Shown here: piece after piece, positions 1 through 7,292 of the stretch
Numbering within the stretch: the stretch's first letter is position 1
How the letters are laid out: the number at the start of each line of letters is the position of its first letter
DNA from: JACPDH01 sp051305935
GTDB lineage: Bacteria > Acidobacteriota > Thermoanaerobaculia > Gp7-AA8
DNA length: 7,292 bases
Assembly (NCBI GenBank): GCA_051305935.1
Contig: JBPPMG010000327.1
Location: 1-7,292 of the forward strand
Direction: 5' to 3'
Notes under the pieces: model-generated
Told to the model about the DNA's origin: nothing
Seen by the model: the letters and a program-made list of their open reading frames with translations, nothing else
Database searches by the model: none
Translations under genes and position numbers: made by a program

Positions 1-306
1 CCGCAGGAGATCATGGCGAACGACATCATGTTCGAGGCCGCCTCGGCTCGTCTCACCAACATCGCCAAGGCCCAGCTCGACGACGTCGCGCTCCGCATGA
101 AGTCCGAGCCGACCGCGACCGCGATGGTCGGCGGCATGACCGACGGCACCGAAAAGACGGGCGCCGGAAACGACCTCGACCGCCGTCGAGCCGAAGCAGT
201 GCGCGACTACCTCGTCAGCCGCCACGGCATCGACCCCTCGCGCATCACGACCGAGGCGAAAGGCACCGGCTCGCGAAGCGCCAAGGTGACGCTGATCGTT
301 CCGTAG
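1..306 (+). CDS. OmpA-family C-terminal peptidoglycan-binding domain protein (5' end outside the window)
   Basis: The frame is open from the first base of the window, so this is read as the 3' part of a longer gene. The ATG at 13 is probably internal, since PQEI precedes it in frame and it has no clear Shine-Dalgarno. The visible ~100 residues match the OmpA-like fold: an opening strand (DIMFEAASARLT), a helix (AKAQLDDVALRMK), the strand/turn VGGMTDG corresponding to the family GHTD motif with its peptidoglycan-contacting Asp, then NDLDRRRAEAVRDYLV corresponding to N-x-x-LS-x-x-RA-x-x-V-x-x-YL with the conserved Arg, then GIDPSRITTEAKGTG and a final strand AKVTLIVP. In this family the domain binds meso-diaminopimelate in peptidoglycan and anchors an outer-membrane or periplasmic protein to the wall. 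The usual tail with paired Arg (RRVE) is replaced by SRSAKV, so it is a divergent member. The N-terminal part (barrel, lipoprotein or other) is unknown. The gene ends in TAG, 15 bases before a strong stem-loop. Confidence 0.85.
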   Translation, partial: PQEIMANDIMFEAASARLTNIAKAQLDDVALRMKSEPTATAMVGGMTDGTEKTGAGNDLDRRRAEAVRDYLVSRHGIDPSRITTEAKGTGSRSAKVTLIVP

Positions 307-321
307 ATAAAGCAGCAAGGT

Positions 322-365
322 GCAAAACGAGCGGCCCCCGCGAAAGCGGGGGCCGTTCGTTTTGC
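322..365 (+). terminator. Strong stem-loop terminator after the OmpA-family gene, probably bidirectional
   Basis: Two 20-base arms (322-341 and 346-365) pair along their full length with one G-T wobble, closed by a GAAA tetraloop at 342-345. The stem core is CGGCCCCCGC/GCGGGGGCCG. The base of the stem is A-rich on the left (gcaaaacg) and T-rich on the right (cgttttgc), so the same hairpin has a short U-run in either transcription direction. It starts 16 bases after the stop codon at 304-306. No plus-strand gene follows for about 300 bases, which fits a terminator. Confidence 0.88.
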
Positions 366-369
366 ACGA

Positions 370-618
370 AGGTCATAGGTCATAGGTCAAAGCAGGCAGG
401 GCAGAATCGCGCGAGAACCGAAAAGTCGAACGAGGAACGCGGAATGAAGCACTGAGCAGCAGGAGCCGGGGTCACCTGCTTTTCATTCTCAATTCCTCAT
501 TCCTCATTCGACATTCTTCATTTCGGTTTCCACACGAAGCGCCGTGCCGCCACTCGCCTGCTCCTCGCCTATCGCCTCCGTCTGCTTTGACCTTTGACCT
601 CTGGCCTTTGGCCTGCCT
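370..618. repeat. Imperfect nested inverted repeat built from degenerate heptamers
   Basis: This gene-free spacer has an ordered structure. The left outer arm reads aggtcat aggtcat aggtcaa agcagg from 370 to 396. The right outer arm at 582-618 is ctgc, then ttgacct ttgacct ctggcct ttggcct, the same heptamer in reverse complement. Twelve bases pair perfectly (384-395 with 582-593). Inside, 425-435 (gtcgaacgagg) pairs with 502-512 with one mismatch, and both belong to a second heptamer series of the GAATGAG type (rightward part 484-512 on the minus strand). A small hairpin agcagg/cctgct sits at the centre (458-463 with 475-480). Function is unknown. It could be a mobile palindromic repeat or a structured RNA. 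No convincing promoter for the transporter was found in it, although TACACT at 625-630 is a possible -10. Confidence 0.7.
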
Positions 619-664
619 TCGCCCTACACTGCCTCGTCACTTCGCGTCCGGAAGGCATCCTCGA

Positions 665-1939
665 ATGACCGACACCACCGCAACTCCCGATCGGGTTCCT
701 GCGTACTCCTGGTACGCACTCGGATTGCTCACCACGGTCTATGCGCTCAACTTCCTCGATCGGACGCTGATCTACATCCTCTTCACGCCGATCAAGACGG
801 AGATGCATTTTTCCGATCTGCAGCTGGCGCTGCTCGGCACAACGTCATTCGTCATCTTCTACACGCTCCTCGGCATTCCGTTCGGCCGGCTCGCCGACAA
901 GAAGTCCCGAAAAAACATCATCGGCGCGGGCCTCGCGATCTGGAGTCTCTTCTCCGGCCTAACTGGCTTCTGCGACAGCTTCTGGACACTCTTCTTCTGC
1001 CGCGTCATGGTCGGTGTCGGCGAGGCGACGCTCGGGCCCGCCGCGCTCTCGCTGCTCAGCGACTACTTCCCCGTGCGGGTCCGCGCGACCGTCCAGTCGA
1101 TCTACTCATCGGGCATTGCCGTCGGCGGAGGGCTTGCCTTCTTCCTCGGCGGCTGGATCGGCCAGGCCTTTGGATGGCGATGGGCCTTCTACTTGCTCGG
1201 TTTTCCCGGCCTGATCCTCGCGGTCCTCGTCTTTCTGCTGCGCGAGCGGCCGCGCGGCGGGATGGAGTCGTCGACCGCGATTCAGTCGAGCGGCGACTGG
1301 AGGCTTCTCCTCCGGTCGGTGCCGCTCCGCTACCTTCTCGTGGGGTACGCGCTGCTCGGTCTCGCGTCGAACAACCTCGGCATCTGGGTGCCGACGTTCT
1401 TCGTGCGCGTCCACGAGCTGAGCATCATGACGATTGGCGTCGCCGCGGGCGTCATTTCGGTCATCGTCGGAATTCCGGCGATGGTATACGGCGGCTACCT
1501 CTCCGACCGGATGAGGCGCGCCTTCCGCGGAGGGCGGATGGCGCTCACTGCATCCGCGGCGCTCGTCTCGGTCCCGCTCTGGATCGGCCTCCTGTTCGTC
1601 GACAACCTCGTGCTGCTCGTGACCCTGAACATCGTGCTCTACGGAGTATCGATCCTCTGGGTCGGACCGGCGACGGCCGACGTCCACGAGATCTCGGGTC
1701 CGCACCTCCGAGGACTTGCGATCGGCATCTTCTTCTCGATGGTGAACATCGTCGCCTACGGCATCGGCGCGCCGCTCATCGGAAAACTGAGCGACCTGCT
1801 CGGCGTCGCGACGAATGCCGGGCAGATGCGCTATTCGCTCCTCGTCTGTCCCGCGGCATGCGCTGCGAGCGCGCTGCTGCTCTGGCTGGGAAGCCGGGCG
1901 CGGGCCGCTGAGTCTGACGCTGGCGCGTCAGCGAATTGA
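665..1939 (+). CDS. Major facilitator superfamily transporter, spinster-like, substrate unknown
   Basis: The product is a 424-residue inner-membrane carrier, a normal length for a 12-helix MFS permease. The start at 665 is chosen because GGAAGG (650-655) lies 9 bases upstream. The in-frame ATG at 587 is rejected because it would translate the heptamer repeat. Visible signatures are NFLDR in helix 1 (residues 29-33), the MFS motif A GRLADKKSRK between helices 2 and 3 (74-83), R113 followed by GVGEA (117-121) in helix 4, a glycine-rich helix 5 (about 150-165), a hydrophilic central loop (about 194-215), and the second-half motif A equivalent GGYLSDRMRR (276-285). The D-R in helix 1 with RxxxGxGEA in helix 4 resembles the spinster/Spns group and related anion or lipid carriers, but the substrate cannot be read from sequence. 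No catabolic or biosynthetic partner gene is adjacent, so context does not help. The stop codon TGA falls inside a gaattga repeat. Confidence 0.9.
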   Translation: MTDTTATPDRVPAYSWYALGLLTTVYALNFLDRTLIYILFTPIKTEMHFSDLQLALLGTTSFVIFYTLLGIPFGRLADKKSRKNIIGAGLAIWSLFSGLTGFCDSFWTLFFCRVMVGVGEATLGPAALSLLSDYFPVRVRATVQSIYSSGIAVGGGLAFFLGGWIGQAFGWRWAFYLLGFPGLILAVLVFLLRERPRGGMESSTAIQSSGDWRLLLRSVPLRYLLVGYALLGLASNNLGIWVPTFFVRVHELSIMTIGVAAGVISVIVGIPAMVYGGYLSDRMRRAFRGGRMALTASAALVSVPLWIGLLFVDNLVLLVTLNIVLYGVSILWVGPATADVHEISGPHLRGLAIGIFFSMVNIVAYGIGAPLIGKLSDLLGVATNAGQMRYSLLVCPAACAASALLLWLGSRARAAESDAGASAN

Positions 1940-1955
1940 GAATTGGAGAATCGAG
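1933..1955 (+). repeat. Short GAATTGA-type heptamer repeat overlapping the transporter stop codon
   Basis: The sequence reads gaattga gaattgga gaatcgag and overlaps the last codons and stop of the MFS gene (TGA at 1937-1939). Its first 11 bases (gaattgagaat, 1933-1943) recur exactly in reverse complement at 485-495, inside the heptamer region upstream of the same gene. It therefore looks like a dispersed repeat family that flanks the transporter on both sides in opposite orientations. Confidence 0.6.
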
Positions 1956-2232
1956 TATCGCGCAGCGCCGCGCCTACTCGCGGCAGAGCGAGCGCGGGCG
2001 GCAGGCCCTCGGGCACCGCCTAACGGGGTTCGAACGCGCTGCATAGCGCGGATCCCTCGCGCGCACGCGGACGACCACGCAACGCTTCGGGAACTGATCT
2101 GACCGGGCTCCGACTCGACTCCAAGGGACTGGTCGCATCCACCCCTCCGTCCGCCGCCCCCGGACGTCTGCCGGCGAGCGGCCCGTGAACCCCACACTTC
2201 GCGCTCCCGCACCACGCGCGGAGCGCGAGTCT
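1956..2232. other. Gene-free spacer between convergent genes
   Basis: Lies between the plus-strand transporter and the minus-strand unknown pair. I find no supported coding frame. Open frames here are extensions of frames antisense to the 243-residue gene. A small GC hairpin (cgcgc-gga-gcgcg, about 2215-2227) sits just past the end of that gene but lacks a T-run on the relevant strand, so a terminator is not firmly supported. No tRNA cloverleaf fits. Confidence 0.5.
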
Positions 2233-2964
2233 CTAGATCGAATCCATCAGGCCGTCTTCGACCATCGCCGTCTCGGCGCGCGTGAAATAGGGACTCTGCA
2301 CCGCCGGGCCGTAGAGGATCAGCTCCCTCGACACCAGGTAGACCCGGTCGATCAGCTGCTGGATCGCCGGCCGGAAGAGCTCCACGCGGGCGCGCACCCT
2401 GTGATGTTCGAGCGTCTCGTCGAGTTGCGGCAGATACTCCACGCGGAACATGTAGTCGCGCGCGATCAGGACGATCTCCGCAAGCTCGTCGAGCCCCTGG
2501 GTCTGCGAGGGGCGCAGGAGGAATTCGTTGAGCGCCTCGCCGACGCGTCGCTCCATCGACGAGAGCATCGTCTCGCTCTCCCACGGGTCGATCATCTGCA
2601 ACAGCGCGCGGATGATGACGTCTCCCTCGGCGCGAAGCGGAAAGTCGTCGCGCGGCGCGGTCGGCTGGACCGAGCGGGTTCCGAGAGCCCAGCAGAGCGC
2701 CGCGCGCAGGCTCCAGACCGCGCGCGCGCTGAAGAGTGTCGGCTCGATGCCCGCCATGAAATCGGTGACGAACTTGCCGCCACCAGCGGCGAGATCGGCG
2801 TCGAGGTCGGCCTTGAGGACCAGCCATCGCTCGAGGGCCTGGTCGAAATCACCGCGCGCGCGTTCTCCGGCCGCCGCCTCGCGCAGCCCGCGGAGCAGAC
2901 GGCGCGTACCACCCATCTCGAACAGCAGCGCTTCGTCCAGCAGTTCGAATTTACTCTTGCTCAC
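2233..2964 (-). CDS. Unknown protein, 243 residues, mostly helical
   Basis: I do not recognise this family. The start is a GTG at 2964, preceded by GGGAGGG (complement of 2973-2979) at 8 bases' spacing, which fixes the start well. The product is soluble, with no signal peptide or membrane segment. It is charged and predicted mostly helical, with a hydrophobic, Ala/Leu-rich central part (about residues 65-95), a motif-like stretch IDPWESETMLSSMERR (about 125-140), and an aromatic C-terminal part with RDYMFRVEYLPQ (169-180) and LILYGPAVQSPYFTRAE (215-231). The two Cys, His or Asp patterns typical of metal enzymes are absent: it has a single Cys at residue 91. It follows the 119-residue gene by 23 bases on the same strand, so the two are probably co-transcribed. 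A regulatory, adaptor or structural role is possible, but none is supported directly. The coding call rests on the good ribosome site and sensible protein composition. Confidence 0.78.
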   Translation of the reverse strand: MSKSKFELLDEALLFEMGGTRRLLRGLREAAAGERARGDFDQALERWLVLKADLDADLAAGGGKFVTDFMAGIEPTLFSARAVWSLRAALCWALGTRSVQPTAPRDDFPLRAEGDVIIRALLQMIDPWESETMLSSMERRVGEALNEFLLRPSQTQGLDELAEIVLIARDYMFRVEYLPQLDETLEHHRVRARVELFRPAIQQLIDRVYLVSRELILYGPAVQSPYFTRAETAMVEDGLMDSI

Positions 2965-2987
2965 GCTTCACGCCCTCCCATGCAAGG

Positions 2988-3347
2988 TCACTGGTCTGTA
3001 GTGGACTCGAGGCTGCCGCTCAGCGGCTCTTCGAAACTGCTCAGCCTCACGACGAACTCGTCGAACCCGGCCGGGCCGCGCTCGTAGATCGCGCCGACCA
3101 GGCTGGAGAGCTCGTCGGCGGTGATGTGATGTCCGGAGGAAAAGGCGGCCAGCTTGATCGCATTCGCGAGCGCGGCCGAGAGCGGGAAGTGGAGACTCGA
3201 CTGGAGGTCGTCCGGGAGCTCGACGTCGTGCCTCACGACCCCGACGACGCTGGAGAGGTCCTTCACGACCTTCATCGATCGGTCACGAACCCACGAGGCC
3301 ATCTCCATCGGCGACTCGGGGAACCCCATGTCGTCCTGTTCCATCAT
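2988..3347 (-). CDS. Unknown small protein, 119 residues, first gene of the pair
   Basis: I do not recognise this family. It is a soluble acidic protein with no membrane segment. There is a helical N-terminal part (MASWVRDRSMKVVKDLSSVVG, residues 16-36 approximately), a central PLSAALANAIKLAAFSSGHHI (55-75), and ADELSSLVGAIYERGPAGFDEFVVRL (77-102) before a polar tail. The start is uncertain. ATG codons lie at 3347, 3344 and 3329. A G-rich run (aggggg) abuts the first, and aggacgac precedes the third, so the third start (residue 7) is possible. It ends in TGA at 2988, 23 bases before the GTG of the 243-residue gene, suggesting an operon. It begins 24 bases below the octamer hairpin that separates it from nrdJ, so it may be reached by read-through from nrdJ or have its own promoter, which I could not identify. 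Confidence 0.72.
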   Translation of the reverse strand: MMEQDDMGFPESPMEMASWVRDRSMKVVKDLSSVVGVVRHDVELPDDLQSSLHFPLSAALANAIKLAAFSSGHHITADELSSLVGAIYERGPAGFDEFVVRLSSFEEPLSGSLESTTDQ

Positions 3348-3370
3348 CCCCCTGGAACCACCACCCAGCC

Positions 3371-3456
3371 GTTGCGCGATTGCGCGATTTTGCGATTGCT
3401 CGATTGGAAGTTCCTTTCCTCAATCGAGAAATCCCGCAATCGAGCAATCGCGCAAC
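3371..3456. repeat. Long hairpin of degenerate octamers (ATTGCGCG type) downstream of nrdJ
   Basis: Two 36-base arms (3371-3406 and 3421-3456) pair with five mismatches around a 14-base loop. The first 13 bases from the outer ends (gttgcgcgattgc) match perfectly. Each arm is itself a tandem array of octamers: gttgcgcg attgcgcg attttgcg attgctcg on the left, and the matching caatcgag and caatcgcg units on the right. It begins 15 bases after the nrdJ stop codon on the minus strand. No T-run follows the stem in the nrdJ direction, so it is not a classical intrinsic terminator. It might act as an RNA 3'-end stabiliser, an attenuating hairpin before the unknown pair, or a mobile palindromic repeat. 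Confidence 0.82.
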
Positions 3457-3470
3457 TGTCTTCCCTGCTC

Positions 3471-6326
<2,856 letters not shown>

Positions 6327-6506
6327 GACTACGTCTCCTTACCCTCTTGTAAGTTGCGGCCGGCACGAAGACAAGAAAGGCTGGAGGCCCGGACACGAGC
6401 GCGATCTCCGAATGAGGCGACTTCCCCCTTTCGCATCACGCCCACGCCCTCACCTCCAGCTCAAACTTCCGATTGCCGACTGGTCTTTATTTCGTATTGA
6501 TCGACA
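6327..6506 (-). other. Leader between the small ORF and nrdJ, possibly structured
   Basis: This 180-base stretch contains no supported gene on either strand apart from the nrdJ ribosome site at its 3' end (on the minus strand). An 8-base perfect inverted repeat, gctggagg at 6380-6387 and cctccagc at 6453-6460, encloses 65 bases and could close a folded RNA domain. I searched by eye for the cobalamin-riboswitch B12-box consensus and did not find a convincing match, so no riboswitch is called. The leader could simply be a long 5' untranslated region. Confidence 0.35.
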
Positions 6507-6656
6507 CTATCTCGCCTGAATCTTGAGTCCGGACCGCGTCGTCACCGGGATCGGGGTCCGAACCTTCGCGATGACCTGCGTGTCGCGGATGTGAAGCGAT
6601 ACGCTGCGAAGCGAAGCTGACGGACTCAACCGCAGATGACTCTTCGAACCCTTCAT
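6507..6656 (-). CDS. Possible small basic protein of 49 residues upstream of nrdJ
   Basis: I do not recognise this protein. The frame starts with ATG at 6656, preceded by GGAGG (complement of 6661-6665) 4 bases upstream, and ends in TAG at 6507-6509. It begins MKGSKSHLRLSPSASLRSVS and ends RSGLKIQAR, with a middle VIAKVRTPIPVTT. It has ten Lys/Arg against one Asp and no Cys, membrane segment or signal peptide, so it would be strongly basic. Its ATG lies about 34 bases after the transcription start predicted from the promoter at 6697-6725, which is good placement for the first cistron of the nrdJ transcript. Codon third positions in its latter two thirds are GC-rich like the neighbouring genes, whereas the first third is less so. 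It could be a genuine small protein, a translated leader that affects nrdJ expression, or a chance frame. Confidence 0.45.
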   Translation of the reverse strand: MKGSKSHLRLSPSASLRSVSLHIRDTQVIAKVRTPIPVTTRSGLKIQAR

Positions 6657-6696
6657 CGCCCCTCCGATTCAGACTCGATTGTGCCGCGAATGACTA

Positions 6697-6725
6697 TTTA
6701 TAGACCTCATCTCCGCGAGTGTCAA
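6697..6725 (-). promoter_or_regulatory. Sigma70-type promoter for the nrdJ transcript
   Basis: On the minus strand a perfect -35 hexamer TTGACA (complement of 6720-6725) is followed by a 17-base spacer and a -10 hexamer TATAAA (complement of 6697-6702). The predicted start is near 6690, about 360 bases before the nrdJ ATG and about 34 before the small ORF. This is the best promoter match I saw in the window. Confidence 0.78.
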
Positions 6726-6732
6726 TCGCAAA

Positions 6733-6748
6733 CCACAACATCTTGTGG
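6733..6748. promoter_or_regulatory. NrdR box 1 (promoter-proximal)
   Basis: The 16 bases CCACAACATCTTGTGG agree with the published NrdR-box consensus acaCwAtATaTwGtgt at 12 of 16 positions, including all the strongly conserved C, A, AT, T and G positions. The dyad extends to accacaa/ttgtggt (6732-6738 with 6743-6749). It lies just upstream of the -35 hexamer of the nrdJ promoter. NrdR is the nucleotide-sensing repressor of ribonucleotide reductase genes. The nrdR gene itself is not in the window. Confidence 0.78.
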
Positions 6749-6764
6749 TGTCCTCCTCACATTT

Positions 6765-6780
6765 ACACCACAGGATGTGC
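6765..6780. promoter_or_regulatory. NrdR box 2 (promoter-distal, weaker)
   Basis: The 16 bases ACACCACAGGATGTGC match the NrdR-box consensus less well (about 10 of 16), with the acaC and Gtg ends conserved and a degenerate centre. Its centre is 32 base pairs from that of box 1, leaving a 16-base gap. This is the three-helical-turn spacing typical of tandem NrdR boxes, which is the main reason for calling it. Confidence 0.6.
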
Positions 6781-6783
6781 AAA

Positions 6784-7131
6784 TCGCTCTATCGATGGGA
6801 CTTAGGTCTCCACAGTATTCCCGCAGACATTCCGCCGGCTTTCGACAGGATTTCCGCCGAATTTTCCACATTCCGGAGGCCGATTCCAACAGCTTTCACG
6901 CAGGCTTTCCGCCTTGATTTCACAGGTTTGCGCGACGCCGTTTCCGCAGGAAATCCGCCGTCTCGCCACAGCTTCGAAAGCGTAAAAACCCGCCTGCCGC
7001 CTCCACTCGGGCGAGCTCGGCGGAAAAACGCGCCCGCACCCGAACGCACGACTTTTCCGCGATCTTCCCTCACGGCATCAAGCTGCTACACGATCGCAGA
7101 GCGACCGATTCACCAGAGTTCGGGCGTCTCT
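6784..7131. other. Gene-free region upstream of the nrdJ regulatory sites
   Basis: Open frames exist on both strands (plus 6745-7227 and minus 6789-7073), but neither has a ribosome site, a recognisable domain or natural-looking composition. The left half is occupied by the phased repeat described separately. In the right half (about 6961-7131) I see no clear RNA gene. There is one DnaA-box-like TTTTCCACA at 6862-6870, but a single copy does not support an origin. Confidence 0.5.
6816..6960. repeat. Degenerate 11-12-base phased repeat (TTTCCGC type)
   Basis: About thirteen short T clusters, mostly followed by C and then a C/G-rich run such as CGCCG or CGCAGG, recur about every 11 bases from 6818 to 6954. 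Clear units include acattccgccgg, ctttcgacagg, atttccgccga, ctttcacgcagg and gtttccgcagg. Individual copies diverge, and intervals range from 8 to 14 bases, so this is an imperfect array. It starts about 36 bases upstream of NrdR box 2. It could be a protein-binding array, weakly curved DNA, or the remains of a tandem repeat. Confidence 0.45.
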
Positions 7132-7241
7132 TGTGGCCGAACTTTTCAAGTTCGGCCGCCGAGCGCAGCGAGGCCGTCCTCGCAAAACCCCGTGCTTTCT
7201 CGGCCTTCGGCCGAGAGCCTAACTTGAAAAGTTCGGCCACA
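7132..7241. repeat. 110-base palindromic element with perfect 21-base terminal inverted repeats
   Basis: The ends 7132-7152 (tgtggccgaa...) and 7221-7241 (...ttcggccaca) are perfect 21-base inverted copies. Inside are two strong hairpins with the same TTC loop: ggccgaactt-TTC-aagttcggcc at 7135-7157 and tctcggcc-TTC-ggccgaga at 7198-7216. A gagcgcagcgag motif typical of palindromic intergenic repeats lies between them (about 7161-7172). No protein is encoded and I see no target-site duplication. It resembles a REP/BIME-like or MITE-like element, or a strong bidirectional transcription barrier. Confidence 0.8.
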
Positions 7242-7292
7242 CAGCCGCTGGACCATCGCCGCTTAAACGAGGTAGCCTCGGGTGGCCTGCTC

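Noticed and set aside
587..664. N-terminal extension of the transporter from the ATG at 587
   Set aside because: The extra 26 residues translate the heptamer repeat and have no ribosome site. The ATG at 665 has GGAAGG at 9 bases and begins just before helix 1.
2010..2065. tRNA-like T-loop sequence (ggggttcgaacgc)
   Set aside because: The bases flanking TTCGAAC do not pair as a T-stem, and no acceptor, anticodon or D-arm can be drawn on either strand.
6327..6506. Cobalamin riboswitch in the nrdJ leader
   Set aside because: Expected from the enzyme's cofactor, but the B12-box and core consensus elements could not be matched by eye on the minus strand.
6784..6960. Replication origin suggested by TTTTCCACA and repeated short motifs
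   Set aside because: Only one DnaA-box-like 9-mer is present, with no AT-rich unwinding region and no dnaA or dnaN nearby.
6745..7227. 160-codon plus-strand frame and 94-codon minus-strand frame (6789-7073) above the nrdJ promoter
   Set aside because: No ribosome site or recognisable fold. Both frames mostly translate the phased repeat, and the plus-strand one runs into the palindromic element.
7263..7292. Possible 3' end of a minus-strand gene (…EQATRGYLV then TAA at 7263-7265)
   Set aside because: Only nine codons are visible at the window edge, too few to support a gene. The strong palindromic element just downstream would fit such a gene's end, so the adjoining sequence should be examined.

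Overview
The window comes from a GC-rich bacterial chromosome. An OmpA-type peptidoglycan-binding domain suggests a Gram-negative envelope. The long, Zn-ribbon-tailed class II ribonucleotide reductase, together with intergenic regions built from degenerate 7- and 8-base repeats, reminds me of Acidobacteriota-like environmental genomes. That placement is a weak inference, because there is no rRNA or other decisive marker. I see no integrase, transposase, CRISPR array or phage gene.

Layout: (1) 1-306 (+) is the 3' end of an OmpA-family gene, closed by a strong stem-loop at 322-365. (2) 370-618 is a gene-free imperfect nested inverted repeat made of heptamers. (3) 665-1939 (+) is a major facilitator transporter resembling the spinster type, whose stop codon lies inside another copy of the heptamer repeat. 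(4) About 290 bases without a gene follow. (5) 2233-3347 (-) holds two unrecognised genes of 243 and 119 residues, 23 bases apart, probably an operon. (6) 3371-3456 is a long octamer-repeat hairpin between that pair and nrdJ. (7) 3471-6326 (-) is nrdJ, an adenosylcobalamin-dependent class II ribonucleotide reductase. (8) 6327-6783 is its control region: a leader, a possible 49-residue small ORF, a near-ideal sigma70-type promoter, and two sites that fit the NrdR repressor box with the usual tandem spacing. (9) 6784-7292 has no supported gene but contains an approximately 11-base phased repeat array and a 110-base palindromic element with perfect 21-base terminal inverted repeats.

How it fits together: the minus-strand half of the window appears to be one ribonucleotide-reductase locus. 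Two NrdR boxes lie just upstream of a promoter with TTGACA, a 17-base spacer and TATAAA. Transcription from it would pass through the small ORF and leader into nrdJ, and possibly through the octamer hairpin into the unknown pair. The two plus-strand genes look unrelated to this locus.

The most interesting items are the small ORF between promoter and nrdJ, the unknown gene pair, and the three kinds of structured non-coding sequence. I do not see clear evidence of a new multi-gene system.
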